A stretch of DNA of 54,376 bases from Ignavibacteriota bacterium. Lineage in GTDB: Bacteria > Bacteroidota > Ignavibacteria > Kapaibacteriales > UBA2268. A model generated the notes under the pieces. It ran no database searches, had not been told where the DNA came from, and saw only the letters and a list, made by a program, of their open reading frames with translations. Both the position numbers and the translations under genes were made by a program. This document shows, in pieces, positions 27,162 through 35,498 of the stretch. Within the stretch, counting starts at the first letter, position 1; each line of letters begins with the position of its first letter. The DNA lies in the NCBI GenBank assembly GCA_016219595.1, contig JACRLY010000045.1, positions 21,211-75,586 on the forward strand, given 5' to 3'.

Positions 27162-29084
27162 ATGAACATAACTTTTCCGGATGGAAGCACCAGGGAATAT
27201 CCCACAGGTACAACAGGAATGGAAATCGCTAAATCCATTTCCGAAGGACTCGCAAGAGAAGCTCTCGGTATATTTGTTAATGAAAAAAAATATGATTTGT
27301 CGCGTTCGATTAATGAAGATGCAAGTGTAAGAATTGTAACTTTCAACGATGAGGAAGGAAAGGAAATCTTCTGGCATTCATCTGCACACCTGATGGCTGA
27401 AGCAATACAAAGCATTTATCCGGGAGTAAAATTCGGTGTTGGTCCTGCAATCGAAAATGGTTTTTATTATGATGTTGACCTGCCTGAAGGTGTAGTTCTT
27501 TCAACTGATAATCTGCCACAGGTTGAAGAAAAGATGCGGGAACTTGCTAAGAAGGAATCCGAATATAAAAGAATTGAAATTTCATGGGAAGATGCTGTAA
27601 AGCATTTCAAACAGGTTGCTGATGAATACAAACTCGAACTTCTTGACGGATTGAAAAATGATGAAATTACATTTTATCAGCAGGGTAATTTTATAGATTT
27701 ATGCCGTGGAACACATGTTCCAAATTCAAGTGTCTTAAAACATGTTAAACTGCTTGCAGTTGCCGGTGCTTACTGGAAGGGTGATTCGACGAGGAAAATG
27801 ATGACAAGAATTTACGGAGTGACATTCCCTAAGAAATCAATGCTCGATGAACATCTGCTCATGCTCGAAGAGGCAAAGAAACGCGACCACAGGAAATTAG
27901 GAAAAGAGCTCGAATTATTTATTATTACGCCTGAAGTTGGTGTAGGTCTTCCGGTTTGGTTACCGAAGGGTACTATTGTTCGAAGAATTTTGGAAAGATT
28001 CATAAGTGAAGAATTGAAAAAGAGAGGATATAAAGAAGTCATAACTCCTCATATAGGAAATCTGAATTTGTATAAAACATCGGGACATTATCCATATTAT
28101 TCCGATTCTCAGTTTGCTCCAATCAAAGTGGAAGAAGAAGAGTATATGCTGAAACCGATGAACTGTCCTCATCACCACTCGATTTATGCATCTAAGCCGA
28201 GAAGTTACAAAGAACTTCCTTTAAGATTAGCCGAATTCGGAACAGTTTACCGTTATGAGCAATCAGGGGAATTAACCGGTTTAATCCGTGTCCGTGGATT
28301 TACTCAGGATGACGCACATATTTACTGTATGCCCGAACAGTTAAAAGATGAATTAAAAAACAATATAGACCTGACACAGCTTGTATTCCGCACATTCGGC
28401 ATGGAAGTGACAACACGTCTATCATTCCGTGATGACAAAGAAGGAAAATATATCGGCGATTTGGAGACATGGAATATTGCAGAAAGAATAATTAAGGAAG
28501 TCGCAGACGAAGTCGGGTTGAATTATAAAATAGGTCTTGGTGAGGCATCGTTCTACGGACCGAAAATAGATTTTATCGTGAAAGATTCTATTGGACGCAA
28601 ATGGCAGTTAGGCACCGTGCAGGTTGATTATGTTATGCCGGAAAGGTTTGGACTCGAATACACAGGCGAAGATAATCAGAAGCACAGACCGGTTGTAATT
28701 CACAGGGCGCCTTTCGGTTCAATGGAAAGATTCATGTCGATATTAATAGAGCATTTTTCAGGGAATTTCCCCTTCTGGATTGCACCTGTGCAGGCGAGTA
28801 TTTTACCAATCAGTGACAAACAGCATGATTATGCACAGGAAATTGAGCAAAAGCTTGACAAACTCGGATTCAGGATTTCAATTGATTTGAGAAGTGAGAA
28901 GGTAAACAGGAAAATTGCGGAATCGGAACAGCAGAAAATACCTTTTGCATTAATTGTCGGTCAGAAAGAAGCAGAAAGCGGAACTGTAGCACTGCGTCAG
29001 CACGGCAAAGGGGACTTAGGCACAAAATCTGTTGATGAGCTTGTCAATTTGTTTAATGATTTGAATAAGCCTGGTGTGATTTAA
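27162..29084 (+). CDS. thrS: Threonyl-tRNA synthetase
   Basis: 640 residues, full length. TGS domain (about 1-61), second additional domain with the HSSAHLMAEA editing-site motif (from about 68), class II catalytic core with the zinc ligands in MLKPMNCPHHHSIY, motif 2 around FGTVYRYEQSGEL and RGFTQDDAHIY, motif 3 with HRAPFGSMERFM, and the anticodon-binding domain (about 540-640). It charges tRNA-Thr in the cytoplasm. Weak TAnnTTTG-like box at 27129-27136. No T-box-like leader is visible. Confidence 0.96.
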   Translation: MNITFPDGSTREYPTGTTGMEIAKSISEGLAREALGIFVNEKKYDLSRSINEDASVRIVTFNDEEGKEIFWHSSAHLMAEAIQSIYPGVKFGVGPAIENGFYYDVDLPEGVVLSTDNLPQVEEKMRELAKKESEYKRIEISWEDAVKHFKQVADEYKLELLDGLKNDEITFYQQGNFIDLCRGTHVPNSSVLKHVKLLAVAGAYWKGDSTRKMMTRIYGVTFPKKSMLDEHLLMLEEAKKRDHRKLGKELELFIITPEVGVGLPVWLPKGTIVRRILERFISEELKKRGYKEVITPHIGNLNLYKTSGHYPYYSDSQFAPIKVEEEEYMLKPMNCPHHHSIYASKPRSYKELPLRLAEFGTVYRYEQSGELTGLIRVRGFTQDDAHIYCMPEQLKDELKNNIDLTQLVFRTFGMEVTTRLSFRDDKEGKYIGDLETWNIAERIIKEVADEVGLNYKIGLGEASFYGPKIDFIVKDSIGRKWQLGTVQVDYVMPERFGLEYTGEDNQKHRPVVIHRAPFGSMERFMSILIEHFSGNFPFWIAPVQASILPISDKQHDYAQEIEQKLDKLGFRISIDLRSEKVNRKIAESEQQKIPFALIVGQKEAESGTVALRQHGKGDLGTKSVDELVNLFNDLNKPGVI

Positions 29085-29170
29085 GTTAAAAGTTGTAAGT
29101 TCATAAAGTTATAAAGTAATTATTTTAGTTAATTTTGCAACTAAATTGAAATAGAAACTTTGGAGGAATT

Positions 29171-29383
29171 ATGAATACAGCAATTTTGGTATCACCTAAA
29201 GATAAAACTGAGTTAAATTTCATCTCAGAATTTTTTTGGAAAACAAAAATTAAATCAAAAATTTTAAGTCTCGAAGAACTCGAAGATTTTGGCTTGGGAT
29301 TATTAATGAATGAAGCTGACAGGAATGATAAAGCAAATAAAGAAGCTGTGTTGAGAAAATTGAGAGCAAATAAAATAAATTAG
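29171..29383 (+). CDS. Small protein resembling Bacteroidetes orphan antitoxins
   Basis: 70 residues with a good TGGAGGAATT ribosome binding site. It has a short N-terminal strand (AILVSPKDKTELNFISEFF), the SLEELEDFGLGLLMNEA helix and a basic C-terminus. The LSxEELEDxGL pattern resembles small antitoxin-like proteins that precede RelE/PIN-type toxins in Bacteroidetes. No toxin gene follows: the next gene is creD. Either an orphan antitoxin or unrelated; assignment is tentative. Confidence 0.55.
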   Translation: MNTAILVSPKDKTELNFISEFFWKTKIKSKILSLEELEDFGLGLLMNEADRNDKANKEAVLRKLRANKIN

Positions 29384-29516
29384 GATAAAAAAATATTATC
29401 ATTCTTAGAACGTTAAAAATCATTATTAATTTATTTGATGTGCCTATTATAAATTGAACCTTGATAAATAATTGGATTGAAAAATCCTGATTTTAAAACA
29501 AATTCAAGGGATTCTT

Positions 29517-30875
29517 ATGTCAAGTCAAAAAATCATTATCAAATTGATAATTATAGCAGCTCTTGTTATCTGTTCATTAATTCCTCTTGTTCTTATCGGT
29601 TTCATAGTTGAAGAACGTAAAGACAGGAGAGTCGAAGTTGAAAGCGAAGTCAGCCGGCTTTGGGGTGAAGCACAGCAGGTCATCGGTCCCATAATGGTCA
29701 TACCATACAACGAACATGAAAAAAAGATTGAAAGCAATGGGAAAACTACCGATAATTTAATTTACCGGTATGCATATTTTTTGCCGGATATGATGAAACT
29801 GGAATCTGAATTAATTCCACAAATAAGATACCGCGATATATATGAAATACCCGTTTATGAAACATCTCTGAGACTTGAGGGGAGTTTTCCTTTTCCTGAT
29901 TTTAAGTCTTTGAATATTGACTCATCAGATGTATTTTGGGATGATGCCTGCCTGATAGCAAGTTTTTCAGATATGAGAGGTATCAAAAAAGAAGTTGATT
30001 TACAATGGAATAATTCAAAAAATTCAGGTGAGAATAAATTATATTTTTTGCCGGGATTAATTGGTCCAGGCCTATTCAATTCGGGAATGCACGTTAAGCT
30101 GACGGGATTAAGAAACAACTCAAATGATACTTCTTTTGAATATTCATTCTCACTGAATCTGAATGGAAGCCGTTCACTAAGTTTTGCTCCTGTGGGTAAG
30201 GTGAATTATGTTACAATTGCATCAAATTGGTCGAATCCAAGTTTTTCAGGTTCTTTTCTTCCAACGTCAAGAACTATAGGCAAAGGTAAGTTTGAAGCAA
30301 ATTGGGAAATAACATATTTTGGAAGGGACTATCCCCAAAGCTGGAAATCAAGTGATGATGTATCCCAAATCAATAGTAAAATATTTAATTCATTATCTAC
30401 TGCAGAACTAATAATACCGGTTGATACGTATCAGAAAACATCACGTTCGGTTAAGTATGGAATCCTGTTCATAGCCCTTACTTTTCTTACATTCTTCCTG
30501 ATAGAAATACTGAGGAAGATGAAAATTCATCCGCTTCAGTACTTGCTGGTCGGTCTTGCACTTACAATGTTTTACCTGCTTTTGCTGTCTCTTTCGGAGC
30601 ATTGGAATTTCTTATATGCATATATAACTGCTGGTATCGCAAATATATTATTAATCAGTGCGTATGTTTTTGCTTTTCTTAAAAGCAAAAAGGAAGGATT
30701 ATTACTCGCTGCGGTTTTGATTGTATTGTATGGTTATTTATATGTACTTTTGCAGCTTGAAAACTATGCTTTATTACTCGGTTCATCAGGATTGTTCCTA
30801 ATCCTGGCTTTCGTTATGTATATAACGAGAAAAATTGACTGGTACACGGTTGGTAATCAAACTGAAAAAAAATGA
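29517..30875 (+). CDS. creD: CreD-family inner-membrane protein
   Basis: 452 residues. An N-terminal membrane segment (7-31), a periplasmic domain of about 260 residues, and five or so hydrophobic segments in the C-terminal third match CreD. The SRLWGEAQQVIGPIMVIPY motif after the first membrane segment is characteristic. CreD (inner membrane protein CreD/CET) is linked to envelope integrity and beta-lactam or colicin tolerance in proteobacteria; its molecular role is unknown. No creBC two-component genes are adjacent. It opens a run of envelope genes on the plus strand. Confidence 0.88.
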   Translation: MSSQKIIIKLIIIAALVICSLIPLVLIGFIVEERKDRRVEVESEVSRLWGEAQQVIGPIMVIPYNEHEKKIESNGKTTDNLIYRYAYFLPDMMKLESELIPQIRYRDIYEIPVYETSLRLEGSFPFPDFKSLNIDSSDVFWDDACLIASFSDMRGIKKEVDLQWNNSKNSGENKLYFLPGLIGPGLFNSGMHVKLTGLRNNSNDTSFEYSFSLNLNGSRSLSFAPVGKVNYVTIASNWSNPSFSGSFLPTSRTIGKGKFEANWEITYFGRDYPQSWKSSDDVSQINSKIFNSLSTAELIIPVDTYQKTSRSVKYGILFIALTFLTFFLIEILRKMKIHPLQYLLVGLALTMFYLLLLSLSEHWNFLYAYITAGIANILLISAYVFAFLKSKKEGLLLAAVLIVLYGYLYVLLQLENYALLLGSSGLFLILAFVMYITRKIDWYTVGNQTEKK

Positions 30876-30946
30876 TATTGATTTTAATTACAGGGGTTCA
30901 AGATTTTGAATCCCGACAATTATTGTAGAATAAACAGGGATTGATT

Positions 30947-31969
30947 ATGAAAAAAATATTATTTCTTTTGTTAATAATTATTGCTGTTTCATGTTCTGAT
31001 AATTCAACAAATCAGCCTGTTAACAAGCTGAAAAAAACATATTATCATGCCTACGATTATTCGAGGAATTTTTTCCTTCTCGACACTTCATATTATTCTA
31101 TATTAAATGAATTCTACAAATTGGGGTATTATCCACAATCAGCAGCCTCTTTGCGAATAAAACAAATTGAGGTTTGGGAAACAAATACAGAAGGGAATAG
31201 TACGACCTATGGAATTGCTTTTGCAGACCTGGAATATAAGAAATGTAATCAAGGCGAGAGATATGATGATACACTTCTGAATACACCTGTATTTTCAGGT
31301 GTGGTCGAGGGAGGTCCCTGGAAATTATTAGATTCTTCAAAATATTCAGTTGATTATAATTTAGGAATTATCAGATTAAAAGAATTAAAACCGGACAGGT
31401 ATTATGCTGTATCATACAGAGTAGAAGGAGAATCAAATTCAAATGATGACGATGAATATTATGGGACTATGAAATCATATTACAGCCCGGGAGATACTTT
31501 AATTCTTAAGTTAATTTACAGACCGAATTTAATTCCACCATACAGAACTATCTGGCAAAGACTTCTTAAGAATTATTATACTTTTGATACAGAAGGAATT
31601 GATGTTAATAAAACAAAAGTAAAATTATATTATATCAATCAAAATAATGATACACTCGACGTGTTGGACAGCTTGCCGGATAAACTTGTAACCATATTTG
31701 GAGTTGACAGGACAGATGATTCGACCGGGAACCCCATTCCTGACGGGAATTTCGATTTGAGATTTCCATTTTTTAATAAGTCCGAAGGAATAATAAAACT
31801 GCCGTCAATTCAACCTTTTTATTCGGGTTTAATATCATATCTTCAGAAAATAAACCGTGTTGATTTAGTTGAAAAATATATGTATCCTGAAGTATATGAC
31901 AAAACTTATGGGGAAGCCAAATCAAAAACGGAGAGAGACAGGTATTTGATTGAGATAATAACGGAGTGA
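30947..31969 (+). CDS. Lipoprotein made of a single SprA-type module
   Basis: 340 residues from the ATG at 30947 (a TTG six bases earlier is the ribosome-binding region side). Lipobox at residues 14-17 (IAVSC-type). The body matches one repeat module of SprA/Sov, the giant T9SS translocon: IEVWETNTEG, then WKLLDSSKYSVDYNLGIIRL, LILKLIYRPNLIPPYRTIW, and DRTDDSTGNPIPDGNFDL with a Pro-Phe-Y end. SprA carries several such modules inside about 2400 residues; a stand-alone lipidated one is unusual. The next gene follows after 4 bp. A T9SS accessory role is inference. Confidence 0.65.
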   Translation: MKKILFLLLIIIAVSCSDNSTNQPVNKLKKTYYHAYDYSRNFFLLDTSYYSILNEFYKLGYYPQSAASLRIKQIEVWETNTEGNSTTYGIAFADLEYKKCNQGERYDDTLLNTPVFSGVVEGGPWKLLDSSKYSVDYNLGIIRLKELKPDRYYAVSYRVEGESNSNDDDEYYGTMKSYYSPGDTLILKLIYRPNLIPPYRTIWQRLLKNYYTFDTEGIDVNKTKVKLYYINQNNDTLDVLDSLPDKLVTIFGVDRTDDSTGNPIPDGNFDLRFPFFNKSEGIIKLPSIQPFYSGLISYLQKINRVDLVEKYMYPEVYDKTYGEAKSKTERDRYLIEIITE

Positions 31970-31973
31970 AAAA

Positions 31974-32585
31974 ATGAATTTAAGTATAATCATAAACAAA
32001 AATTTTAAAATATTTTTAATATTTTTTTTCTTATTTTTTTCTCCTGCTAATTACTTATTCTCCCTGGATGATAAGGAAGAAATATTACCGCTGAAAATTG
32101 GTAATGAGTGGATAGAAAATATTTGCCGCTATAGCAGCTCCGGAAAAGTTAATTGTCACAAAAGGATAACTAAAGTCACAGGGGATACTTTAATTAAAGG
32201 GAAAAAATATTATATTATTGAAGTAAGCGATTCAAACGGTAATGTGCAATCACGGAATTACTATATTAATGAACCTGATGGCTTATATGTTTATATCAAG
32301 AACAAATTGAATATGATATTAAAATATCCTGTTCAAACAGGTGAAATTTTCAGAGGAGTTAATGACACTATTAAAGTTGACAGTATGGATGTGCCGGTTA
32401 TAGTATTTGGAAAGAATTTTAAATGTATTCGATTTAGCGTTGAAAGAAATGATAAAGTATCCTTTAAGATGATTATATACTGTTCGCCCGGTATTGGCAG
32501 AATTTTATACGAAATTTATGAAAGAGAAGATGAGGAATTAAAACTTAAGGAAAAATGGGAATTAATGGATTATAAAATAAAGTAA
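31974..32585 (+). CDS. Secreted hypothetical protein
   Basis: 203 residues. N-terminal signal peptide (about 11-31, very hydrophobic), then a beta-rich body beginning LPLKIGNEWIEN and including YIIEVSDSNGNVQSRNYYIN. This GNxW opening is common in secreted FCB proteins that carry a single lipocalin-like or beta domain, but no family is assigned. It starts 4 bp after the SprA-module lipoprotein, so the two are almost certainly co-transcribed and probably act together at the envelope. Confidence 0.65.
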   Translation: MNLSIIINKNFKIFLIFFFLFFSPANYLFSLDDKEEILPLKIGNEWIENICRYSSSGKVNCHKRITKVTGDTLIKGKKYYIIEVSDSNGNVQSRNYYINEPDGLYVYIKNKLNMILKYPVQTGEIFRGVNDTIKVDSMDVPVIVFGKNFKCIRFSVERNDKVSFKMIIYCSPGIGRILYEIYEREDEELKLKEKWELMDYKIK

Positions 32586-32751
32586 CCAAATTTATTAAAT
32601 GCCGAGTTTCTTTTTCAAGTCCTTATGGCTTGTCCAATTCTTACTAGTAAATTTTACATAATTGCAGAATTATAGTCTTCTGCATCTTCTTTTACTTTTT
32701 TCTTCTTATTATTTTTTGTTTTTTTCATTTCAATTCAAAATAATCGTTTTT

Positions 32752-33405
32752 CTACCTCATACTAATATTTGACAATTGCGAATAAACCTCTGAATAGCAT
32801 TTTAACTGGTCTTTCAAACTCAAATTGCTGATATAGTTCATCGCATCGCTGTATATCTTTTCGGTTTGTGTCTTTGAAAGTGTTTTAATATCGAGAGGTT
32901 GTCCGTCAATCTCACGGATAAAGAATTGCCTCGTGATTGCTATTTCCATCAATGCCTGGAAAACATCTTCATTGTAAAATCCGAATTTTTCAGTGATAAG
33001 AGAAAATTGTACATCCGCTATACACCAGAATTTAAGTTTTTCGATTAACCGGGTGCTTCGGTTTTGGTCCTTCGACTCATGCAAATATAAAGCTATTTGA
33101 TTGAGCAGGTATTCTCTTTCTTTTTTGTTCATCATATTATACATTGCTTCAGGAGAAGTCCACTCGTTTTTATAAGTATCGCTCAGTTTGTCTAACTGGA
33201 TTATTGCATACGGACGCAGTTCTTCCAACGATAATATCGCTTTGAAAAGTGATTTGTCGTACTTTTTGTACATATCTGTCAATTGCTTTTTTTCGGGGTT
33301 TTCCTTGTCATCGTTCGTTTTAGTAGACTGGGAATATAAAATGAACACAACGAGAAAAAATCCTGCAATTGTAAGCGGCAGATAATTTAATATATATTTT
33401 TTCAT
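32752..33405 (-). CDS. Membrane-anchored hypothetical protein
   Basis: 217 residues from the ATG at 33405, which gives a proper N-terminal anchor (LPLTIAGFFLVVFILY); a longer frame to 33489 would run through a GC-rich hairpin repeat and is rejected. The rest is helical and charged, with no recognised domain. Topology suggests a signal-anchor protein facing the periplasm. It follows the lytic transglycosylase gene on the same strand at 170 bp. Function unknown. Confidence 0.65.
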   Translation of the reverse strand: MKKYILNYLPLTIAGFFLVVFILYSQSTKTNDDKENPEKKQLTDMYKKYDKSLFKAILSLEELRPYAIIQLDKLSDTYKNEWTSPEAMYNMMNKKEREYLLNQIALYLHESKDQNRSTRLIEKLKFWCIADVQFSLITEKFGFYNEDVFQALMEIAITRQFFIREIDGQPLDIKTLSKTQTEKIYSDAMNYISNLSLKDQLKCYSEVYSQLSNISMR

Positions 33406-33453
33406 TTGAACCTCGCAATCATAATAAAGACAATAAATCAGGCTCGAATAAGC

Positions 33454-33477
33454 ACCCCTCCCACACACAGGAGGGGT
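33454..33477. repeat. Hairpin repeat ACCCCTCC/GGAGGGGT
   Basis: Perfect 8-bp arms at 33454-33461 and 33470-33477 around CACACACA. It lies between the hypothetical gene ending upstream at 33405 and the transglycosylase, with no T-tail, so it looks like a repeat element rather than a terminator. Confidence 0.6.
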
Positions 33478-33575
33478 TGCTATGAGCATGGCAAAAAACG
33501 GCGGCTTTTGAACTCACCGTTAATTAAGAATATATTAACCAATTTTCGTGCCAAGTGAGAAATGAGTATTATTTT

Positions 33576-34445
33576 CTACCTCATAGGTACTGCTATCTTA
33601 TATACATCACCTTTAGATGGCTTGGGCAGCTTCTTATCGAGTATCCAGGGATTGAGTAATTTCACATCTTTGTACGTACTTCCATTGTCAGTTGCCCATT
33701 TCGATAGGTTTGGAATTTCTTCGTTACAATCAATATATTTTACATTGTCAGGTGTGTACTTATCGTTTGCCTCTATCTTGAAACCGTATTTTTCCGGATT
33801 TGACATAATTTCTTTTATTACGACAATACGAAGTATATATCTCGATGTTTCCTCGTTGAGAAACAAATCGAAAAAGTTGTTGCCGTTCTGGAAATCGAGA
33901 TGAGAAGCGACATTAGAGTTGCCCATGTTGTATCCGGCAGCAGACAAAATCCAAGACTTATGCTGTTTGTATCCGTCTTTCAGGTATTCGAGTGCTGCTT
34001 CGGTGCTTTTTTCAGGATGACGCCTTTCGTCAACGTAATCGTCAACTTGTAAATCATAAGCCCGTGCAGTGCCGGGCATGAATTGCCAGAGTCCTACGGC
34101 ACCTTTCGAAGAACGAGACATATACAATGCACTTTCTGCTACTGATAAATATTTCAAATCATCAGGAAGATTTTTCTCTCTTATTGTTTTTTCAAAAATC
34201 GGGAAATATCTCCCGGAGCGCTTTATGTAAAGAATGATCTGTCCCGGCTGCTGTAGTAATAAATAAAATTCACGTTCTGCTCTTTCCTTTACTTCGGGAA
34301 TGTCGAGTGGGATTTTCTCTCCGCAGAATTCAAGATGATTAGGAAGTTTCAGCGATGACAAATAAGAAAATAAATTCTGTGCTTTAAGAACAGAAATTGA
34401 AAATACAAACGATAGTATCGTTAAAGAAATAAAATATTTTTTCAT
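33576..34445 (-). CDS. Periplasmic lytic transglycosylase (SLT/MltD type)
   Basis: 289 residues. Signal peptide 1-22. The SLT domain starts near residue 80 with FPIFEKTIREKNLPDDLKYL; the catalytic Glu is E104 in SVAESALY, followed by SKGAVGLWQFMPGTARAYDL and the AAGYNMG motif. It cleaves peptidoglycan glycan strands to anhydro products. The LysM repeats of full MltD are absent, and the C-terminal 50 residues instead form an unassigned tail ending in DVYKIAVPM, possibly a degenerate LysM-like unit (NPWILDKKLPKPSKGDVYKI). Confidence 0.9.
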   Translation of the reverse strand: MKKYFISLTILSFVFSISVLKAQNLFSYLSSLKLPNHLEFCGEKIPLDIPEVKERAEREFYLLLQQPGQIILYIKRSGRYFPIFEKTIREKNLPDDLKYLSVAESALYMSRSSKGAVGLWQFMPGTARAYDLQVDDYVDERRHPEKSTEAALEYLKDGYKQHKSWILSAAGYNMGNSNVASHLDFQNGNNFFDLFLNEETSRYILRIVVIKEIMSNPEKYGFKIEANDKYTPDNVKYIDCNEEIPNLSKWATDNGSTYKDVKLLNPWILDKKLPKPSKGDVYKIAVPMR

Positions 34446-34468
34446 AACTTTTCTAAATTATTTTTTGA

Positions 34469-34607
34469 ATTATGAATAGCCACGACTTTTAAGTCGTGGT
34501 AATAATTGAAACCATAAATCGGGATTTATCACCTTAAAATAAGTGACTAAAGTCATAATCTATTGTTCATTAGATTCCACTATCTAAAGATAGTGGCTAT
34601 TCATAAT
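34469..34607. repeat. 139-bp element: 15-bp terminal inverted repeats enclosing four hairpins
   Basis: ATTATGAATAGCCAC (34469-34483) and its perfect complement (34593-34607) bound the element. Inside are four consecutive palindromes: CCACGACTT-TT-AAGTCGTGG (34480-34499), ATAAATC-GG-GATTTAT (34514-34529), TGACT-AA-AGTCA (34544-34555) and CCACTATCT-AA-AGATAGTGG (34577-34596). It carries no coding sequence and lies between the transglycosylase and the ABC ATPase gene. A non-autonomous mobile element or structured RNA are both possible. Confidence 0.7.
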
Positions 34608-34625
34608 ACATTAAAAAATTAATTT

Positions 34626-34660
34626 ATTTAAAATTCATTTTAAATTTTAAATTGGAAATT
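34626..34660. repeat. AT-rich dispersed repeat, copy 3
   Basis: ATTTAAAATTCATTTTAAAT followed by TTTAAATTGGAAATT, a variant of the repeats at 9191 and 25201. Confidence 0.45.
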
Positions 34661-34698
34661 AAATTCCGTTATTAATAATCAAATTCAGTTTATAATTA

Positions 34699-35331
34699 TT
34701 ACTTTAAAGAAACATCAACAATCTCATGACAAAGGAGTTTATCCCTTTCGTCATTAGTAGCAATTATTACGCCAGCACCGTAGGATGTCCTGGTTTTGAT
34801 TATTTCATGAACTGACTCCACTCCGGCTGAATCGAGATTGGTCATTGGTTCGTCGAAAATCAGAATTTCACAATCCCTCTGGATTGCAAGAATGTATTTC
34901 ATTCTCTGTTTCATTCCCGATGAAAATGTTCTGATGACATCATCTTTTTTCTTGTGGAGATTAAACATTTCCAGAAGGTCAATGGCTTTCTTATTATCGA
35001 AAGTTGTTCCTGTCAGTCCTGACATAATTTTAATATGCTCGATTGGTGTAAATTCATCGTAAAGATTGAGGTATGGAGCTACATAACCGAGATGTTCGAA
35101 ATAGTTTTCTGTTTTAATGATTGAATCATCAATCTTTAATTCAACATTTCCTTTTGTAGGTTTCAATATACCGCATAATATTTTCAGGAATGTGGTTTTG
35201 CCTGAACCGTTTGGACCTGCTACACCAATGATTTTCCCGTTTGACAAATACAGGTTTATATTAGAAATAATTATTTTATTTCTACTGAATGATTTCGTAA
35301 TATTTTCCGCTTTTAAATTGAAATTTTTCAT
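34699..35331 (-). CDS. ABC transporter ATP-binding protein, possibly CcmA-like
   Basis: 210 residues. Walker A GPNGSGKTT (about 38-46), signature FSSGMKQRM, Walker B EILIFDEP and a switch region (ATNDE) are all present. Short stand-alone ATPases of this size and with this signature include the haem-exporter subunit CcmA, which would fit the multihaem cytochromes in this window. No permease gene is adjacent, so the transported substrate cannot be fixed from context. The ATPase is expected to be active. Confidence 0.85.
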   Translation of the reverse strand: MKNFNLKAENITKSFSRNKIIISNINLYLSNGKIIGVAGPNGSGKTTFLKILCGILKPTKGNVELKIDDSIIKTENYFEHLGYVAPYLNLYDEFTPIEHIKIMSGLTGTTFDNKKAIDLLEMFNLHKKKDDVIRTFSSGMKQRMKYILAIQRDCEILIFDEPMTNLDSAGVESVHEIIKTRTSYGAGVIIATNDERDKLLCHEIVDVSLK

Positions 35332-35400
35332 TTAAAAATTCTTTGTTATAGATAATGATATAAACAAATCATTTGGAATATAATTTCACTATCGCATATG

Positions 35401-35426
35401 GATGCCGAAACGAGCTCAGCATGACA
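35401..35426. repeat. Small dispersed palindromic repeat, GATCCTGA type, copy 2
   Basis: GATGCCGAAACGAGCTCAGC then ATGACA; aligns with 22624-22649 at 19 of 26 positions, including the ATGACA tail. Confidence 0.5.
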
Positions 35427-35498
35427 TAAAGCAGATAATGATTAAAATAATAATTCTTAAATTGCTAAGTTTCAGAATACAATTTAAATAATATAAGC

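Noticed and set aside
33406..33489. Extended start of the hypothetical gene 32752-33405
   Set aside because: The extension runs through a GC-rich hairpin repeat and would hide the N-terminal membrane anchor.
34699..35331. Firm ccmA assignment for the ABC ATPase
   Set aside because: Size and context of cytochromes fit, but no ccmB/ccmC genes are adjacent, so only a tentative remark is kept.
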